Shown: positions 1-12,804 of the stretch, one piece after another
Layout of the letters: each line of letters starts with the position of its first letter
How positions within the stretch are numbered: the first letter of the stretch is position 1
Assembly (NCBI GenBank): GCA_034620365.1
Contig: JAQGEQ010000175.1
Location: 1,488,001 to 1,552,000, forward strand
DNA: 64,000 nucleotides
DNA from: Pegea sp. RAD2-039
Lineage: Eukaryota; Chordata; Thaliacea; Salpida; Salpidae
Direction of reading: 5' to 3'
The notes under the pieces: model-generated
Databases searched by the model: none
Seen by the model: the letters and a program-made list of their open reading frames with translations, nothing else
What the model was told of the DNA's origin: nothing
Position numbers and translations under genes: made by a program

Positions 1-170
1 ACTTTTCATAAACAATTTAATTTAAATGTCTTTTTGGTGTTTCCCACAACTTAGTTTCCAAGAATTGAATTTTTGTTGACGAATTATTTGTATACTTTTT
101 TAGATTATAACTTAAATCAATTTTTTAAGTTTTTTTTTCTGAATTCATTCTTAGAAATTCAAAATAAAAA

Positions 171-458
171 ATGGCTAGAAGAAAGACTATGCCTCTAAAA
201 GATCATAGGTTCAGATTTCGGTGTATACCTAAGCTTGCGTTTTCAAGACTGGTCCGTGAAATAAGTGACCAATTTTCACAGAAAAAATTAAACTGGCAGG
301 CGACTGCTCTTGCAGCTCTTCAAGAGTCTACTGAGAGGTTCATTATTAAATTCCTTTCAAGTTCATACGAGTTAACAAGTTTGTGTAATCGTGTAACTTT
401 AATGACTAGAGATTTTGAATTAATGTTTAGAATTCTTGATGACTATGGTTTGATATAA
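171..458 (+). CDS. Centromeric histone H3 variant (CENP-A/cenH3-like), 95 aa, intronless
   Basis: The protein is a histone-fold H3. Residues ~19-31 (IPKLAFSRLVREI) match the end of the H3 alphaN helix and alpha1. Residues ~42-52 (NWQATALAALQ) match CENP-A loop 1/alpha2, with Trp where canonical H3 has Phe. Later blocks are Y-x-LT and RVTLMTRDFEL. Loop 1 is one residue longer than canonical H3 and one shorter than human CENP-A. Together these point to the centromere-specifying H3 rather than replication H3. Odd points: the N-terminal tail is only ~18 residues, and the His conserved in the H3-H3' four-helix bundle of H3 and CENP-A appears as Leu. The start is fixed by an in-frame TAA at 165-167 just upstream. 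A pyrimidine tract ending in AG (153-154) may be a splice acceptor for a 5'UTR exon or a spliced leader. An AATAAA lies near 509, and no histone 3' stem-loop is visible, which fits a polyadenylated variant. An upstream tail exon spliced to an AG inside the first codons cannot be excluded. Confidence 0.85.
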   Translation: MARRKTMPLKDHRFRFRCIPKLAFSRLVREISDQFSQKKLNWQATALAALQESTERFIIKFLSSSYELTSLCNRVTLMTRDFELMFRILDDYGLI

Positions 459-844
459 ATGATTTGTTCTTTAGTATTTATAGTATTTGAGATTTTTATC
501 ATTAGGAAAATAAAAACTTTTCCTCCAGATGAGTTTATTTGTGGATTAGAGTTTGAAGTTTCTTAGTAAATATTTTTCAGTTAAAGAAAAGATGAGGATT
601 TATATCAAATATATCAAACTATTCTAGATTTCGTTTAACAAGACTTTAAAAAAGGTATTATTAATAAAGAATATTTTTTCAACTTTTTATGTAAACTTAC
701 ATTAATAAATAACTACCAAATAATGAACAAATAATTTCAACTAAAAATAGTTAAATTCTCGAGTTAGGTTGCTGTTATATACTATTTTATGATAAAATTT
801 TTCTAATATTTTGTGAATTTGTATTAAAAATGTATGATGAAATA
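459..844. other. AT-rich intergenic DNA
   Basis: 3' flank of the H3 variant, including the likely poly(A) signal near 509. Nothing else is recognisable. Confidence 0.6.
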
Positions 845-1350
845 TTTTTATCTATTTATTTATTACAATAAATGCGAAGGAGGGTGCCTGAAGAGAGCAC
901 CTCCCGCTAGCACACATTCTCACAAATAACATCTATTTAGTTAGAAATACAGAAAGAAAAAGATGTAATACATTGCATTTTGGTAGTCCTCAAAATATAT
1001 TACAGTGGACAATTACATATAATTATAGTAATATTAAAAAGGATAAATTTACAGTTTAGAAATGGCAGTGTTGGCAATATTATAACAGTTCAACTTCTTG
1101 AACAACACGAGTGATTCTGACACGACGATGTCTGATGGCAGCTGGTTTCATGTACTAATTGTGCGGTATGAGAACAAATTTCTCTCTGATTAATGTATCG
1201 GGTGATATGGGTTATTAAGATGTAATGTGTGTCGTCTGAGTTGGTTTAACTTGAAGGAAGGACTAATGTAAAAGAAGTCATCAAACTGAAAGTCAATTAA
1301 ATTGTGGATAATTTAAAAAATAAGAATTAAGTCGTGTTTAATTGGTAAAA
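845..1350 (-). mobile_element. 5'-truncated LINE fragment (3' end), same family as the 54.5-56.7 kb copy
   Basis: Read on the minus strand, about 1345-1050 aligns closely with 56320-56605 in the plus-strand LINE. It covers the C-terminal ORF2 segment (LRRH, FSYRT, W-NQLPSDI, S-L--FKKLN) and the following line of the 3'UTR (positions ~1075-1050). The element ends at 845 in a short AATAAATA-type tail. It is a dead-on-arrival copy carrying only the end of the element. Confidence 0.85.
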
Positions 1351-3704
1351 GTTTAGTTACTTCATCCAAGGTTTACTATATTACATATTAATTTTTATAT
1401 TACGCATATTTTCTTCAAATTAAAAAATACTTAAACTTAGACAAAAAATAATCTCAATCTTTTGATCAATTTCTTTTTTAAATCTCATTTATCATTTGCA
1501 GGAACAAGAGTTTACTTTTAGTACCAAACAGTAAGATTTGTAAGAAAAATTTACAATTAAATTGAGATTTTATCAAGTTAAAAGTAAAAATATAGATTTT
1601 AATCATTCATTAGAAATTTAGATTGATTACATGCTTTATATCTAAATGATGATCATCAAGTATTTTACAGAAGAGCTGTTTATAAGATTTATATCAAGTA
1701 CTTAAAGATCCAATATTAGTTAGATCATTATTCATCTGTATCTAAAGGAGATTCAAAAACTGATGTATATTGTTTTTAATTTTTGTAGAATATAAAACGT
1801 TGATTTACAATTTATAAAATATTATCTGTTCATAAATACATTAAAGAGTAAAGGATTTTAGTGATGAAAATATAGTTCTCATAAAAATAAGCTTTATTAA
1901 AGTAGCTCTATACTGGCATACGCTAAAGAAGCAAATTTTAGAAACTTTAAAAACTACATTCAACTTACAGAAATAGATGCTTTCAAAGTATTCCTATTGC
2001 TTTATTTTAAACTAATTAACTTGTTTATTTTATAATTTAGTTATTTAAATGTAATTTGAAAGATTAAGTTTTAATTACCTTGAATTATATCATCATAGCA
2101 CTTCTAATCTTATTATGTTATAGATCAAAACGATAACAACAGATTGAAACCATTTACTAGGCATAGTAAAAATTAAATTGAATTTCAATTCAAAATAAAT
2201 ATTTATATAAGAATGTTGATGCAGATGTTACTGGTAGTTGTACTTTGGTGAAATCTATTTAAAATTATTGTTTGTTAAACAAAATGAAGAAATAGGTAAA
2301 CGAAAAAACAGAGTTTATTAGTTTTTAAAATTATTTATAAACAAAGAACTTCTTCACTGGAAAGATAGATTGATATATTTTAAGCAAACAAGATCAGACA
2401 TTATAGAAAATTATTTGCATTTTATACAACTTTAATCCTAGAAATGTTTATAAAATAATTTAAAATCTTCTTAAGACTTACTGTAAACCGCAAAGATTTA
2501 TTTTGTAGCTTGGACAGAATGAAATATTTAAATAGAAAAAATAGTTTCAGCCTTTTAATCACAATTTTCTTCTTCCATAACCTAAAATGAGCTAATTACG
2601 TTAAAACTTGATTAATATACTTTATACTAAATTCCTAAATCTTTTAAGACCAAAAATAAATGGACATTTAAAAAATTATTGAAAGCAATGTTCTTCCCAA
2701 GTTATAATCCAACTCCTCTGTATTTCATCTGTATTTCTGTAGTTCATCGAAACGCTAAAGTGATAAATTCATATTTCTGTAAGGATCGTCTCTCGAAGTC
2801 AAGTGATTAAATTCTGTAATATCGGAGCCTTGTTCTTCTCAAGCTTATTTATAGTTTCTTTAATCTTAGCTTCTATGAAATCTTCACAACCTTTTTTACG
2901 TCCTCAGGTTTATCGTTAAAAACTAACCCACTCAATAACCTTAATAAAACCCAGTGAATTAATGGCTTTTTCATTAGAGTAACCACAAGCTAGAATTTCC
3001 CTTCTAACTTCATCAAATTATATTACTTGGTTTACAAATGATTTTTAAATATGGTTAGAGTAATTTTGTTGGCCAATGACATATTATTCTGCCATTTTCT
3101 TGATTTTTCATTTATATTACTTTCTACTTCTTATATTTGTTATTTATACTTTCTTGGTGTCCTGATTTTCGTTTACATTAACTATGTTCAACTGTAGTGT
3201 TTGAGACTTTTTTATTTTATTTTTCTGCAGTTATACAGTCTTACATTTGCTGTATAACCTGTCATCTATACCATACTTCAAAAAAAAAGATAAAATTTAT
3301 CAACATTATAAGTTATAAGGATTATTACAAGTTATAATCTGATCATTATATAAACAGATCTTTTTAACATAATCAAAAGTTAAACTTTTACAATTCTTTA
3401 AATTCTTGGTTTGATCTCTTAAAAACGTTTGTAGCTTGATAAAATGAATTGAACACGTTTTTGTACGGTTTTTACTTTTGTAAGAACATTTATTAGTTTT
3501 ATAAAATATGAAATAAGAACATTTTTGTGTCAATTAATAAATATTTAAGAAATTAATTCAAGCTGCCATTTTATAAAGCTTCTTAGCAGAAATCTTCTAA
3601 TAATTTTTTTTAAAGCATAAATACATAATTAGTCTGTTTTGCTGAACTTTTAGAATGAATTATGTTCTACAATTACTTTTAAAGTTTTAGATACGTGCAT
3701 TATT
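1351..3704. other. Gene-poor AT-rich DNA with one coding-like relic
   Basis: Mostly featureless. Around 2690-3010 the minus strand reads as broken stretches of plausible protein (for example EVRREILACGYSNEKAI and FIEAKIKETINKLEKN) in a segment less AT-rich than its surroundings. This may be an old pseudogene or transposon relic; no family is recognised. Confidence 0.4.
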
Positions 3705-4790
3705 TATTTATTAATTCAATGCATGGTTGTGAGTTACAAATGCAACAGCTTTTGTATCGAACAAAAATTAAATATTGTAAGCAAAGAGATAATTGGAAGG
3801 TCCTAGGTATCACAATTTAAGACTAATACAGAGAGAATAAAAACACATGGGCATAATAGAGTCACATAAATTATGAGTAAAAAGTTTGATAAGAAGATAG
3901 AAGAAAGTGAGAAAATTAGATGTGTTACATATCACTTGTTAAGAAAACTATTTAAATTTTATTTTTCAAACAACATTTTAATAGATGCGATAGATTTTGA
4001 TGTAGTGATAGAGTCAGAAAAGGAAATCTAAACCTTGGTTACCATATTAAAAACTGTTACTTCACTGGGTGTTATTAAAGTTTTAAGCATTAAAGTTAAG
4101 ATGGCAAGAACCATTAATAATTTTTTATAGTAGTATAGGGTCCAAAAAAAGGCGTTAATATTGCAAGAATTAAATACATTGCTTATAGTCTTTGTAAAAA
4201 GAAGAATGTATGCTGCATTTAAGGAAAGCTTTTCTGCTGAATGATCTTTGGATGAATTCAAGCTTTGTATTATTTTTTATAAGGCAAAGACTCCATGCGG
4301 AAGAGTTGAACTTCAATTTATAACAGATATGGAAGATTTTTGATAATTTTCAGATATATTTTGTATTATAAGATTTGAGAATTTGGTATAAAGTAGATAA
4401 AACAATTCGAGACAAATAATTTGTGTGGCGAGTCCATTTTAGGTCTTGAGAGATGAAAACTCCCAGGTATTTACCTAATGTCAGGAAAATGTATTATTAC
4501 CTAAATAAAAGTCAGTTGATGTTGAAGTATAGCTTGAAGTTTTATTTATTGACGGATGAATACATTTATCGGTGGCGAGCTTGAGTTGTCTCGAATAAAG
4601 TCATAAATTAATGGACTACAAAGAAGATTAGAAAACAGCTGATTTAGTACCATAAAGTTTGGCATCATTGGCAAAAAGTATTAAATTTCCGAAACCATCT
4701 AAGTGTTGTAGAAATGTCATTGATATAAATATTAAAATAAATATGTGAAGGTAGAAATAGTTTCAGGTAAAAAAATGCATTTTATCTGAT
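3705..4790 (-). mobile_element. Old LINE remnant: reverse transcriptase C-terminal half plus 3' end
   Basis: The minus strand keeps, in order, an RT stretch ending FNIYINDIS (about 4760-4730), the catalytic-box region GNLILFANDAKLYG (about 4700-4660; FAND where active elements have YADD/FADD), YLGVFISQDLKW (about 4470-4430) and the C-terminal W--FPDSITTSKS motif (about 4045-3985). It ends in a TTATTTATT-type 3' terminus at 3705. This is a Jockey/CR1-like non-LTR element. The frame is interrupted repeatedly, so the copy is old. It shares its 3' end with the copies at 7.6, 15.3 and 48.6 kb, and its 3' end differs from that of the 54.5 kb family. Confidence 0.8.
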
Positions 4791-7639
4791 GATTACTCGA
4801 GATATATCATAAAAATCAAGTTAATACCTACATAAGCATCTATTTTTCCAAATCGGTTTTCATTAAAATATTCTGTGGATTAAAATAGCTTTTGAAAATC
4901 TATTAATATAATTTAGTACAGTGAAATTATCATAATTAGTTGCAAATTGCATTATTTAAAGCTATTTTCATCTTTATTTGTTAATAATATGTAAAAGAAT
5001 CCTATAAACGGACGGTTATTTATTTTTCATGATCATTTTAATAACATTTTGCTAACGTTAATAATTTTGTGGTAAGATTTATCAATACAAAAAGTTTTGA
5101 ACTTTTAGAAAATGTACTGAAAAAATTATCATTTTAAATCAAATATGAATTTGTTTATCATTTATCATTATATATAAATTCACTTTTAAATTTTTTGGCG
5201 AAAATCTTTTTGATATTCAAAAACAAACTTTATTTAAAACAGTTTTAGTTTCAGCATTTCTAGCAAAAATAATTTTTGGTGTAATGTATACTTTAAGCAT
5301 AAATCGTTTTAAAATAAGTTATCATAGATTTAAAAAAATTATCTTTTGAAACGAAGAACTGTTTTTAAAAATAATTTATTTAATTCGATTGCAGAAAATG
5401 ATGAGGAACCAATTTTTAAGATTTTTATTTTAAATGTAAAGAGAATGACAATTAATTGACGTTTCATTCGCAAAAAAAATTACTCGAGATAATATAGCCA
5501 GTTATAATTACAAAAAAAGATTTTAAGTTGATTATTAAAAACTTTCAGTAATTTTTTCTAATAAAATATCTTGGGGGTATTTTTCTTAAGTTGCAAAAAT
5601 ACATTTGTTAAATTTCTATTATTTTTCTTGAAAATTGGATAAAAATTTTAACCAAATTGGTTTAAACTAATAAAGAAACTGTTTTATGTCTTCAGGTAAT
5701 ATTAGTTGAAGTAATTTTTGGCATTTTAAACTTAGCTAAGAGGTTTTTTGTCAAAATGATATATTGAGCTATTTGCCAAAACGAAATTTTTTCAATCGCT
5801 GATATTAACATTTTACTTTCTCATAACATCATATGATGTCTTACATTGCCTTGCAAATATCTGAACACTTAAATAATTGTAACAAATTTACCTAAATATT
5901 TTAGTATTAAAAATTTTATCTTTTAAAAAGGCATTTAGTAAGCGCTACAGATAGTATAAAATTTGTTAGCACTTTGAAAATCAAGCTACGTGAAAATTGG
6001 CTTTTAAAAAGTCACATACCAATTGATCAAACGTTAATAATAATTGATAACTAGTTTTAACAAAAGGTTGCAGTGCTAGTTTTAAGTACCTTTATATCTA
6101 TGTAAAAATATTAACAGCACAATTTTCAATGCAAAACAACTCTTATCTCTGAAAGTTATATAGTTTTGAAATGCTTTAATTTACTTTTTCAATTTTTTCA
6201 ATTTTTTTCAGTCCATCTATAAAGAAAAACTTTAATTAAAGATATTTTCTAAAAAATAGAATGAGTGTTTTTCGTTTGAGATTGACATAATTCTTGTTGA
6301 AGTGAAATATTACGTTTTTGTCTTCTATTTGCAATTAGTAGTTTTGATTTGATCAAAATCATCTTTTATCAAATAATGTTTAAGTAAAGTTTAGAAAATT
6401 TCATTGAGTTCAGAATATTAATGGAAACGACGAAAAATACTACAAATATTTTTGTATGCTTGTTTTAAATGATAAGTTTGTATTATTGAAAGTTAATCTT
6501 GATAAATGAAAAGAAATAATTTAATCGGTTTGTTTCGGTAAGATTTGATAAAAATTGTTCGTCAGTAAAATATCAAAGCGTAGTAAAATAGATTTCCACA
6601 GAAGTCTAGCTTGCCAACATTTTCATTTTCAAAGTTACTTTCAGAATAAATTTCAAAAATATCATAACCACCTCGTTATAAAATCTGTTTTATTTTGACC
6701 TTTAAAATAGATTAGCTTAGATATATTGTAATTGATGTTTTTTAAATAATATTTGAATCGTAATCAATTTTTTAGCTTAACTGTAAGTAACAACAACTGT
6801 TTTCTGTAATAACATCTTTTTAGAGGTTCTGTTTTTTTAATTTTCTTCAAGTAAGATAAACAAAAATACTTCCGCTTTTGATAGTAATTGATTTTGTTTT
6901 TAATTTCTATAAAAACTTAAATACTAAATTATTAAAAAAGCTTCTTTAAATTTCAACCAAAAATTAGCTTTTAAATATTTTTTTAATTTTTAATCATATA
7001 TACAATTAGAAATTAAAAATGTAAAAATTTATTTAAACTTTTTTCTAAAATAAATGTCTATGCTTTTTTTCATTTCAAGAAAAACTTATCTAATGTTTGT
7101 TATATGATCCAATAAAAGCATCATTAACTTTAAATTGTATCTTTATCTATTCGTAAAGATCTCTTTTATATCTTGAATTACTAATTAGTTTAATTTAGAC
7201 ACTAAAAATCACAAAACTTGAATCTGGGTAAACTCAAATTTGGTTTATAAACTATGGCACTTGTTTTTTAGGTTTGTATAAACAAATAAAAATTAGCATT
7301 TCAATCGAATTACTAGATAAATTTTTCACTTCAAACACTTGACTATTTTTTTTTCCTTATTCTACATTTCAAATGACTAAAAATTCCAAAATATTCTGAC
7401 AATACTTAGTAACTTATAATTTCGCTTAAGAAGATGTTGTTAAATTTTTTGCTTCTTGTGTATTTTGTTGAATTTTATTTACATCGTTATTTTCATAAAT
7501 TTATGTAGTTTTCTATTCAAATAACATAAAAATCTATTGTATATTTCAAAACTTTGTAAAAAAAACTTCTCAATTTCTTTAACAAGTGCTATATAAGACT
7601 ACCTGTTTTCTCACCTTCCTTTTATATTTTGTGATTACC
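4791..7639. other. Featureless AT-rich intergenic DNA
   Basis: No coding stretch, RNA gene or ordered repeat was recognised on either strand. Confidence 0.5.
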
Positions 7640-7830
7640 GAATCTTTGATTCATAGTTTAAGTTTTCCATTTGCCTTTATAGTGTTTCTATTCTTTCTAT
7701 ATCACTTTTAAGATTGTGATACCTAAGACCTTTCAATTATTTCTCCGTTCATACTTGATTTTTGTTCCCTATAAGAGCTGTTAAAATGTAACTCGCAGCC
7801 GTGCGTTCAATAAATAAATAACTTATTAGA
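7640..7830 (+). mobile_element. LINE 3' tail fragment, plus strand
   Basis: Reads, in the opposite orientation, like the 3' end of the 3.7 kb LINE remnant: the same order of a TTGTGATACCTA block, a TTTTTGTTC block, an AACTCGCAGCC block and an AATAAATAAATAA terminus. About 190 bp, non-coding. Confidence 0.75.
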
Positions 7831-8777
7831 AAAGTAGTTGACTTTTTTACAATATGCAAAATAATGTGTCGAACCAATTTATAAACAAACAAATAAATAT
7901 AAATTTGTTTAAAACGTTTGTCTGGAAATATCATAAAAGCTCTGATTTGCGAAATTAAAGTCTAAAATGAAAACAACATTACAAAAAATCAATTTGAAAT
8001 TGTAAAAAGAACTCACAGCCAACTAAAATTTCAAACTTTGCAAAAAATCTAGCGTTTGAACATCTGAGGGCAATCAGAGAATCTGCACTTTAATTCATCT
8101 AAGAGTTACAATTATTGTTTTTAAGACGTTTCAACTTTGCTAAATGAGTTTTTAGGTAATTTTTTAAAAACATTATTTCAATATTTTCAATTTTTGTTTT
8201 CATAAATAAATTTTAATTCTAAATTAACCGTTAAAAAAACTGGTTGATTCATCAAAATTTTTTTCTCAAAAATATGAAAAAAATTCAATTGCTGCGTGTA
8301 ATACCAAGTTGGTTTGTTTATATAGAAGCAATTATGAATAATTTTATCCAATTATTTTATTCAAACTGAAAATAAATAATTAAACAAAATTGGTTATAAA
8401 AGTTGCAAAATGTAAACACTTAATATATAATATCTATATGAAACAATATATCTTAAAATTCTATTTTTCAGACACTAAAATATTTTTAATTCTACTTGAT
8501 ATTTTGATGGCAAAATAAATTTCCTGTTGTACACAATGTAGTTTCTATAAAAACATTAAAAATTGGAAAAGTAAGTTTGAAATATAAACTTTAATACTTT
8601 CTTGAAAAACATGAACTCTGATTATTGAAGTAAGCAAAAATTTATACAAAAAGAGTATTTTTAGCATTTCTGTAGCTAAAAAACAAAAGTAAAAACACAA
8701 CATGTAAAGATAAAAAAAAATATATTTTTTTTCATGTGTTGATACAAGATATTTCAAAAATTCAAAATTTGATGTAT
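7831..8777. other. AT-rich 3' flank of the membrane-protein gene
   Basis: Short open frames on the minus strand (for example 8545-8757) lie beyond the stop codon of the upstream gene and have no recognisable protein character. Confidence 0.5.
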
Positions 8778-11700
8778 CTAAACATTGTTGATGTTAGTGA
8801 CCAGTAGGGAACTTGAACCACTTTCGTTGGCCTTCAATTGACACTTAACTTTTTCTTTCCTTTTCAGTGAAAATATTTCAGCAACAAAAAATAGAATAGA
8901 CGAGAATGTGACCATGATATGGAGTAAGGCATTGTGGTTGAAGTATTTAGGCAAAGGGCATGGGTATACTTCAGCATCATCATTATCAGCACAACCACTA
9001 GCTCCCAATAAAAATTGCGTGAGTCCTTTAAAAAGCAGTTATTGTTTTGATTGGAAATAAAAAAAATAAAATCCAAATATTTGTTCAATTTGTAATAAAT
9101 ACTTTATTAAAAGTTTGAAAATGAAATTGTTTACCTGAAAAGAGAAATAACCATGGAGCAAACATATGAAGGAATAGATCTATCCTAAACTCATCAGTAT
9201 TAGATGAAACTATTGCAGTAAATGATGATTTGCGCTTTTCTACATAGATATCATCTTCTTTAGCATCTGGAAAATTATTGATTCAGATTTATTTTTATCC
9301 ATGAATAATTTAATCTAATAATTTTGATAAAGTTTCATGCTCTAAGCTTCAGTATTTATATCGTGTTATTGAAACGTTATCCCATTTCATTAGATTATTT
9401 TATCTTTTAGGTTTTATATTTACAAAATTAAAAACGGTTTATCATATAGGAAAAAAATCGTGGAAACATTTAAAGCGTTGATTAAGTTTTTTGAAATTAC
9501 ATAATTCATATTCCTTAGTAATAAAATGTTGAAATGATTTTCTTACCAAGATCACCAAGACATTTAAATCTTAACCACATAGTTAGAAATTTTGGTAAAA
9601 TTAAAGATTTTTTTAGAAATGTAGCGGTAGCCATTAAGCATTCCACTGAGGCAACTAAAAAACATGAAAAATATAAATGTTAAATTTGGTTTAGTTTGTA
9701 AATATTTTGTAATAAAATACTTAAATTAATTGTTTCTATTATAAGATTAATTTCTAATTAAAAAAATCATTGAATCTTTTTGTAGTTACTATTATTATTT
9801 TGGTTTTTACAAAATCTAATCTTATTAATAGAAAATGGAATATTAAATTCAGGAAAGTATAATAACCAAACGGATTGAAATTAAAATATTGTTTCAAATA
9901 CTTTCAAATCCATTTTTACTTACAAGCATACACACAAAAAAAGGTGTTTTTTATGCTCCAAGGGTCTTTAGTATGAAAAACCATCAAAAGACTGTAGATA
10001 AAAACTCCGAAGCATATGTTTATAGTTATTCCAAATCCCAACCAAATCCAAACTCTTTTAATTTGAAGCATATCTTCTTGATCCAGCTACAACAAATATA
10101 TTTCTAGTTTTTACGTTTTTCTATCATATTCATGACTTGAAATTTATGCAGGTCAATAATTTTATGCTCAAAAATGGAATGATATCAAATATTTCAGAAA
10201 AATATCGTAATATATTAATATTAAAATTAGATTTGCTTTTATTTGTATTACGCAGAATATACTTAAACTATTTTCAATGTCTATAAAATATTCTTTTAAA
10301 TATTTTCAACTCTAATCCCAAAAATTGTTTTTAATTATTTAAAAGGTTATTATAAAAAACAATTTTTGAAATTTCTTTTCAAATGAATTTTTTCCTAACA
10401 AAAAAAAAAGTTTTTTTTTACTTCAAATCTATCTCAACTGAGTTTTGTGCCATTTACTAACAAAAGAGTTTATAAGGATTAAGTGATAAGCTATCAACTG
10501 TAATATGCGCCTACATGCTTAAGTAAATCTATGTACTTACAAGTTGTTGACCAAGTAAGATAAAACCAAATCCCAAGAAAGCTGAAAAAGAAGTTGTAAT
10601 TCTCCAAACGATAAGCCATGTCCAATCATCTTGCCAGGTTTCATAAGGTTCAACCTTTAACAAATTTACAAACCCAATTAGCCAGTAGATCTTATCTAGA
10701 CAGGCTTTATCAAAGTGACTTTTTGTTCAGTACCTCGTGTTTGTTAAATTATAATTTTCGCTTGATAACAACTCTTAGCATTTTTTAACTATTTAAATTT
10801 TTTAAATTCTGCTTTTTCTTACTTAAATTTTAGCCACTTTAAAATTTTGTATTAAACTGAATAATAATAGAAAATAATTTTTCTGCAGTTTAACAAATAT
10901 TTCAGATAAATAACAAGTTTATTTAGCTCGGTCTTACATCCATCGTAAATTACAATTTCATGTTAAAGTGTTCCACTGATTATCGAATCAAGACTAACAA
11001 CTAAACTGAAAAACGTTTTAAAGTGTAATTTGGTAACTTTCATCTACATCCTGTTATCTCTGTAAAGTAAATCTTTTAAATTAGAGTCTTTACTAATCAT
11101 CCATGATACGCTTAGAAGTTTTAAGTAACAAAATGCTAATTTTCAGACTTTCGCCAATAAATGTTGATCTTTTTTTTTGTTAAACGCAAACCTTTATTGC
11201 GTGGAGTCAAAATAAATACTTAAATTTTTCTGCATCCCTTTTCTTTGAGTTTCAAACAAAATAATCAGCTGATAATTAAATTAAATTCACATTTAGAACA
11301 TTGTAATTAAAATTGGATACGATACATAACCAAATTCGATTTGAAATCAATTTTCAAGATTTTATTTTGGATTATAACAGGCAGCTAATTGAATAAAGTA
11401 TTGAATTTTATCGAAAATTTAAAATATTTTACTTTAAAAATTCTTTTGGTATCACCACTTTGGTTTATTTCTTTCTCAGGAATTAAAAACCTTGTTTGTA
11501 ACAGGTAGCTGTGGTTTGTAGGCTTACATAAGTATAGTTATGAGAATAAAGAATGAATTACGGGCAGTCACTTTGAGCTTATTATTGTAAAGTTTTTAAA
11601 AACATTTACATTCCAATATATAAAAACTGATTATAACAATTGTTAAAGAAATCTTTTAACATGATTTCTAACTTCATTGCAGCTGTAAAAGCTTGATAAA

Positions 11701-12804
11701 ATCATTAGCCAATAATAAATTCCAAATTACCAAGGTATAAAAACATTAAATTTCTAAATATGAAACAAAATATGTTTTTTATAACAGTAGATAATTAGAT
11801 AATTTCTTTATAATTAGATAATTGATGTTTTTATTTTCCTAAATTTCCATGTTTTTTCTACAAAAGATAAATAAAACCCTGAAAAGCATCTTTTGAGAAA
11901 GTACCATTTTAATGACTTTAATTCTATTTATGCACACGAGTCTTAAAGTATGTCAAAAGAAGTGTACAAAAAAGAGGAAGAGTATGTGTTATGTGGAAAT
12001 TACTCGAACGAAGTAAAAAACCTTTCAATCTCCACCTGAAGGCATATTTTTATGTAAACAAAAACCTAAAAGTCTACAAAACTGATTTCCTTTTTGCCTT
12101 TTAACGGTTTAATGATCCAATCTTACCAAAAAATCTTTCATAAAACGATATTAAAAACTTTAATTTAGTGAAAGTCATCTTTTTGTCATTAAAATTGTTA
12201 ATTTAGTAAGATTAGTTCAATTAAAACCACAACCTTTACTTGCTTATAAGTTGATTTACTACAAATAGTTAAAGTACTCGTAGAGTAAAATATCTTTTGG
12301 ATAAAAGTTTAGTCAAATTTTGTCAACCACAATTCTTTAAAATTATTTTCAAAACAAATCTTATATTGTCTGCAGACTAAAAAGCTTTTTACTGTTTCAG
12401 TTTTGAGCTCTGGTTTTCGATAGGACTTCAATCTTAAAATAAAAATGTTTTCAACTCAATAAAAATCGTTATTTATCAATAAATTAATCCTTTAGATGAT
12501 GATTAATTAGATACAATTCAAGGTCAAGTAAAATTTTAGTTACCTCTTGCAGAAATTGATGGGTCAGGCCACCTAGTATAGCAGTGAGTGCAATGGAATA
12601 TTTGATTATGACAACTGCAATCGTTCTTTTGAAATTTGTATCTTTTCTACGTTCTCTTTCAATATTGTTTTTTTTACTCCAAACAATAGTAAGAAGATAT
12701 GTTCCCAGTAAAAAGCAAATAACTCCTTCGATGTAATCAGTAACATAGGTTGAAAGTTGGTCGTCAATTCCACGGTGGTATAGAAGTTTTCGATTTGCAT
12801 TCAT
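8778..12804 (-). CDS. Multi-pass membrane protein, 333 aa, six exons (DUF6962-like, tentative)
   Basis: Exons on the minus strand: 12804-12544, 10654-10541, 10086-9924, 9654-9547, 9266-9135 and 9001-8778. Their lengths sum to 1002 nt, every donor is GT and every acceptor AG, and the phases agree. The protein has about six or seven hydrophobic helices: ~20-42 (EGVICFLLGTYLLTIV), ~66-85 (IALTAILGGLTHQF), ~95-125, ~133-160, ~167-185, possibly ~250-262, and ~280-303. Two features recall a poorly known family of small membrane proteins found in bacteria and animals (DUF6962): an LGGLTHQF motif at the end of helix 2, and an FNHNALLHI motif before the last helix. The C-terminal tail after the last helix is basic, then Ser-rich. 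Function is unknown. Intron 1 is ~1.9 kb and holds nothing recognisable. The family name is from memory of motifs; the exon structure is read from the sequence. Confidence 0.75.

Noticed and set aside
3306-3533. Minus-strand frame of 75 codons rich in Lys, Asn and Cys
   Set aside because: Composition follows the AT-rich background. There are no splice context, signal peptide or domain features, and no other copy in the window.
4028-4261. Minus-strand frame with hydrophobic stretches, possible small membrane protein
   Set aside because: It lies inside the old LINE remnant and includes its C-terminal region. A related sequence occurs at 48.9 kb in another LINE copy.
9889-10107. Plus-strand open frame of 72 codons
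   Set aside because: It lies over exon 3 of the minus-strand membrane-protein gene, whose phases and splice sites fit.
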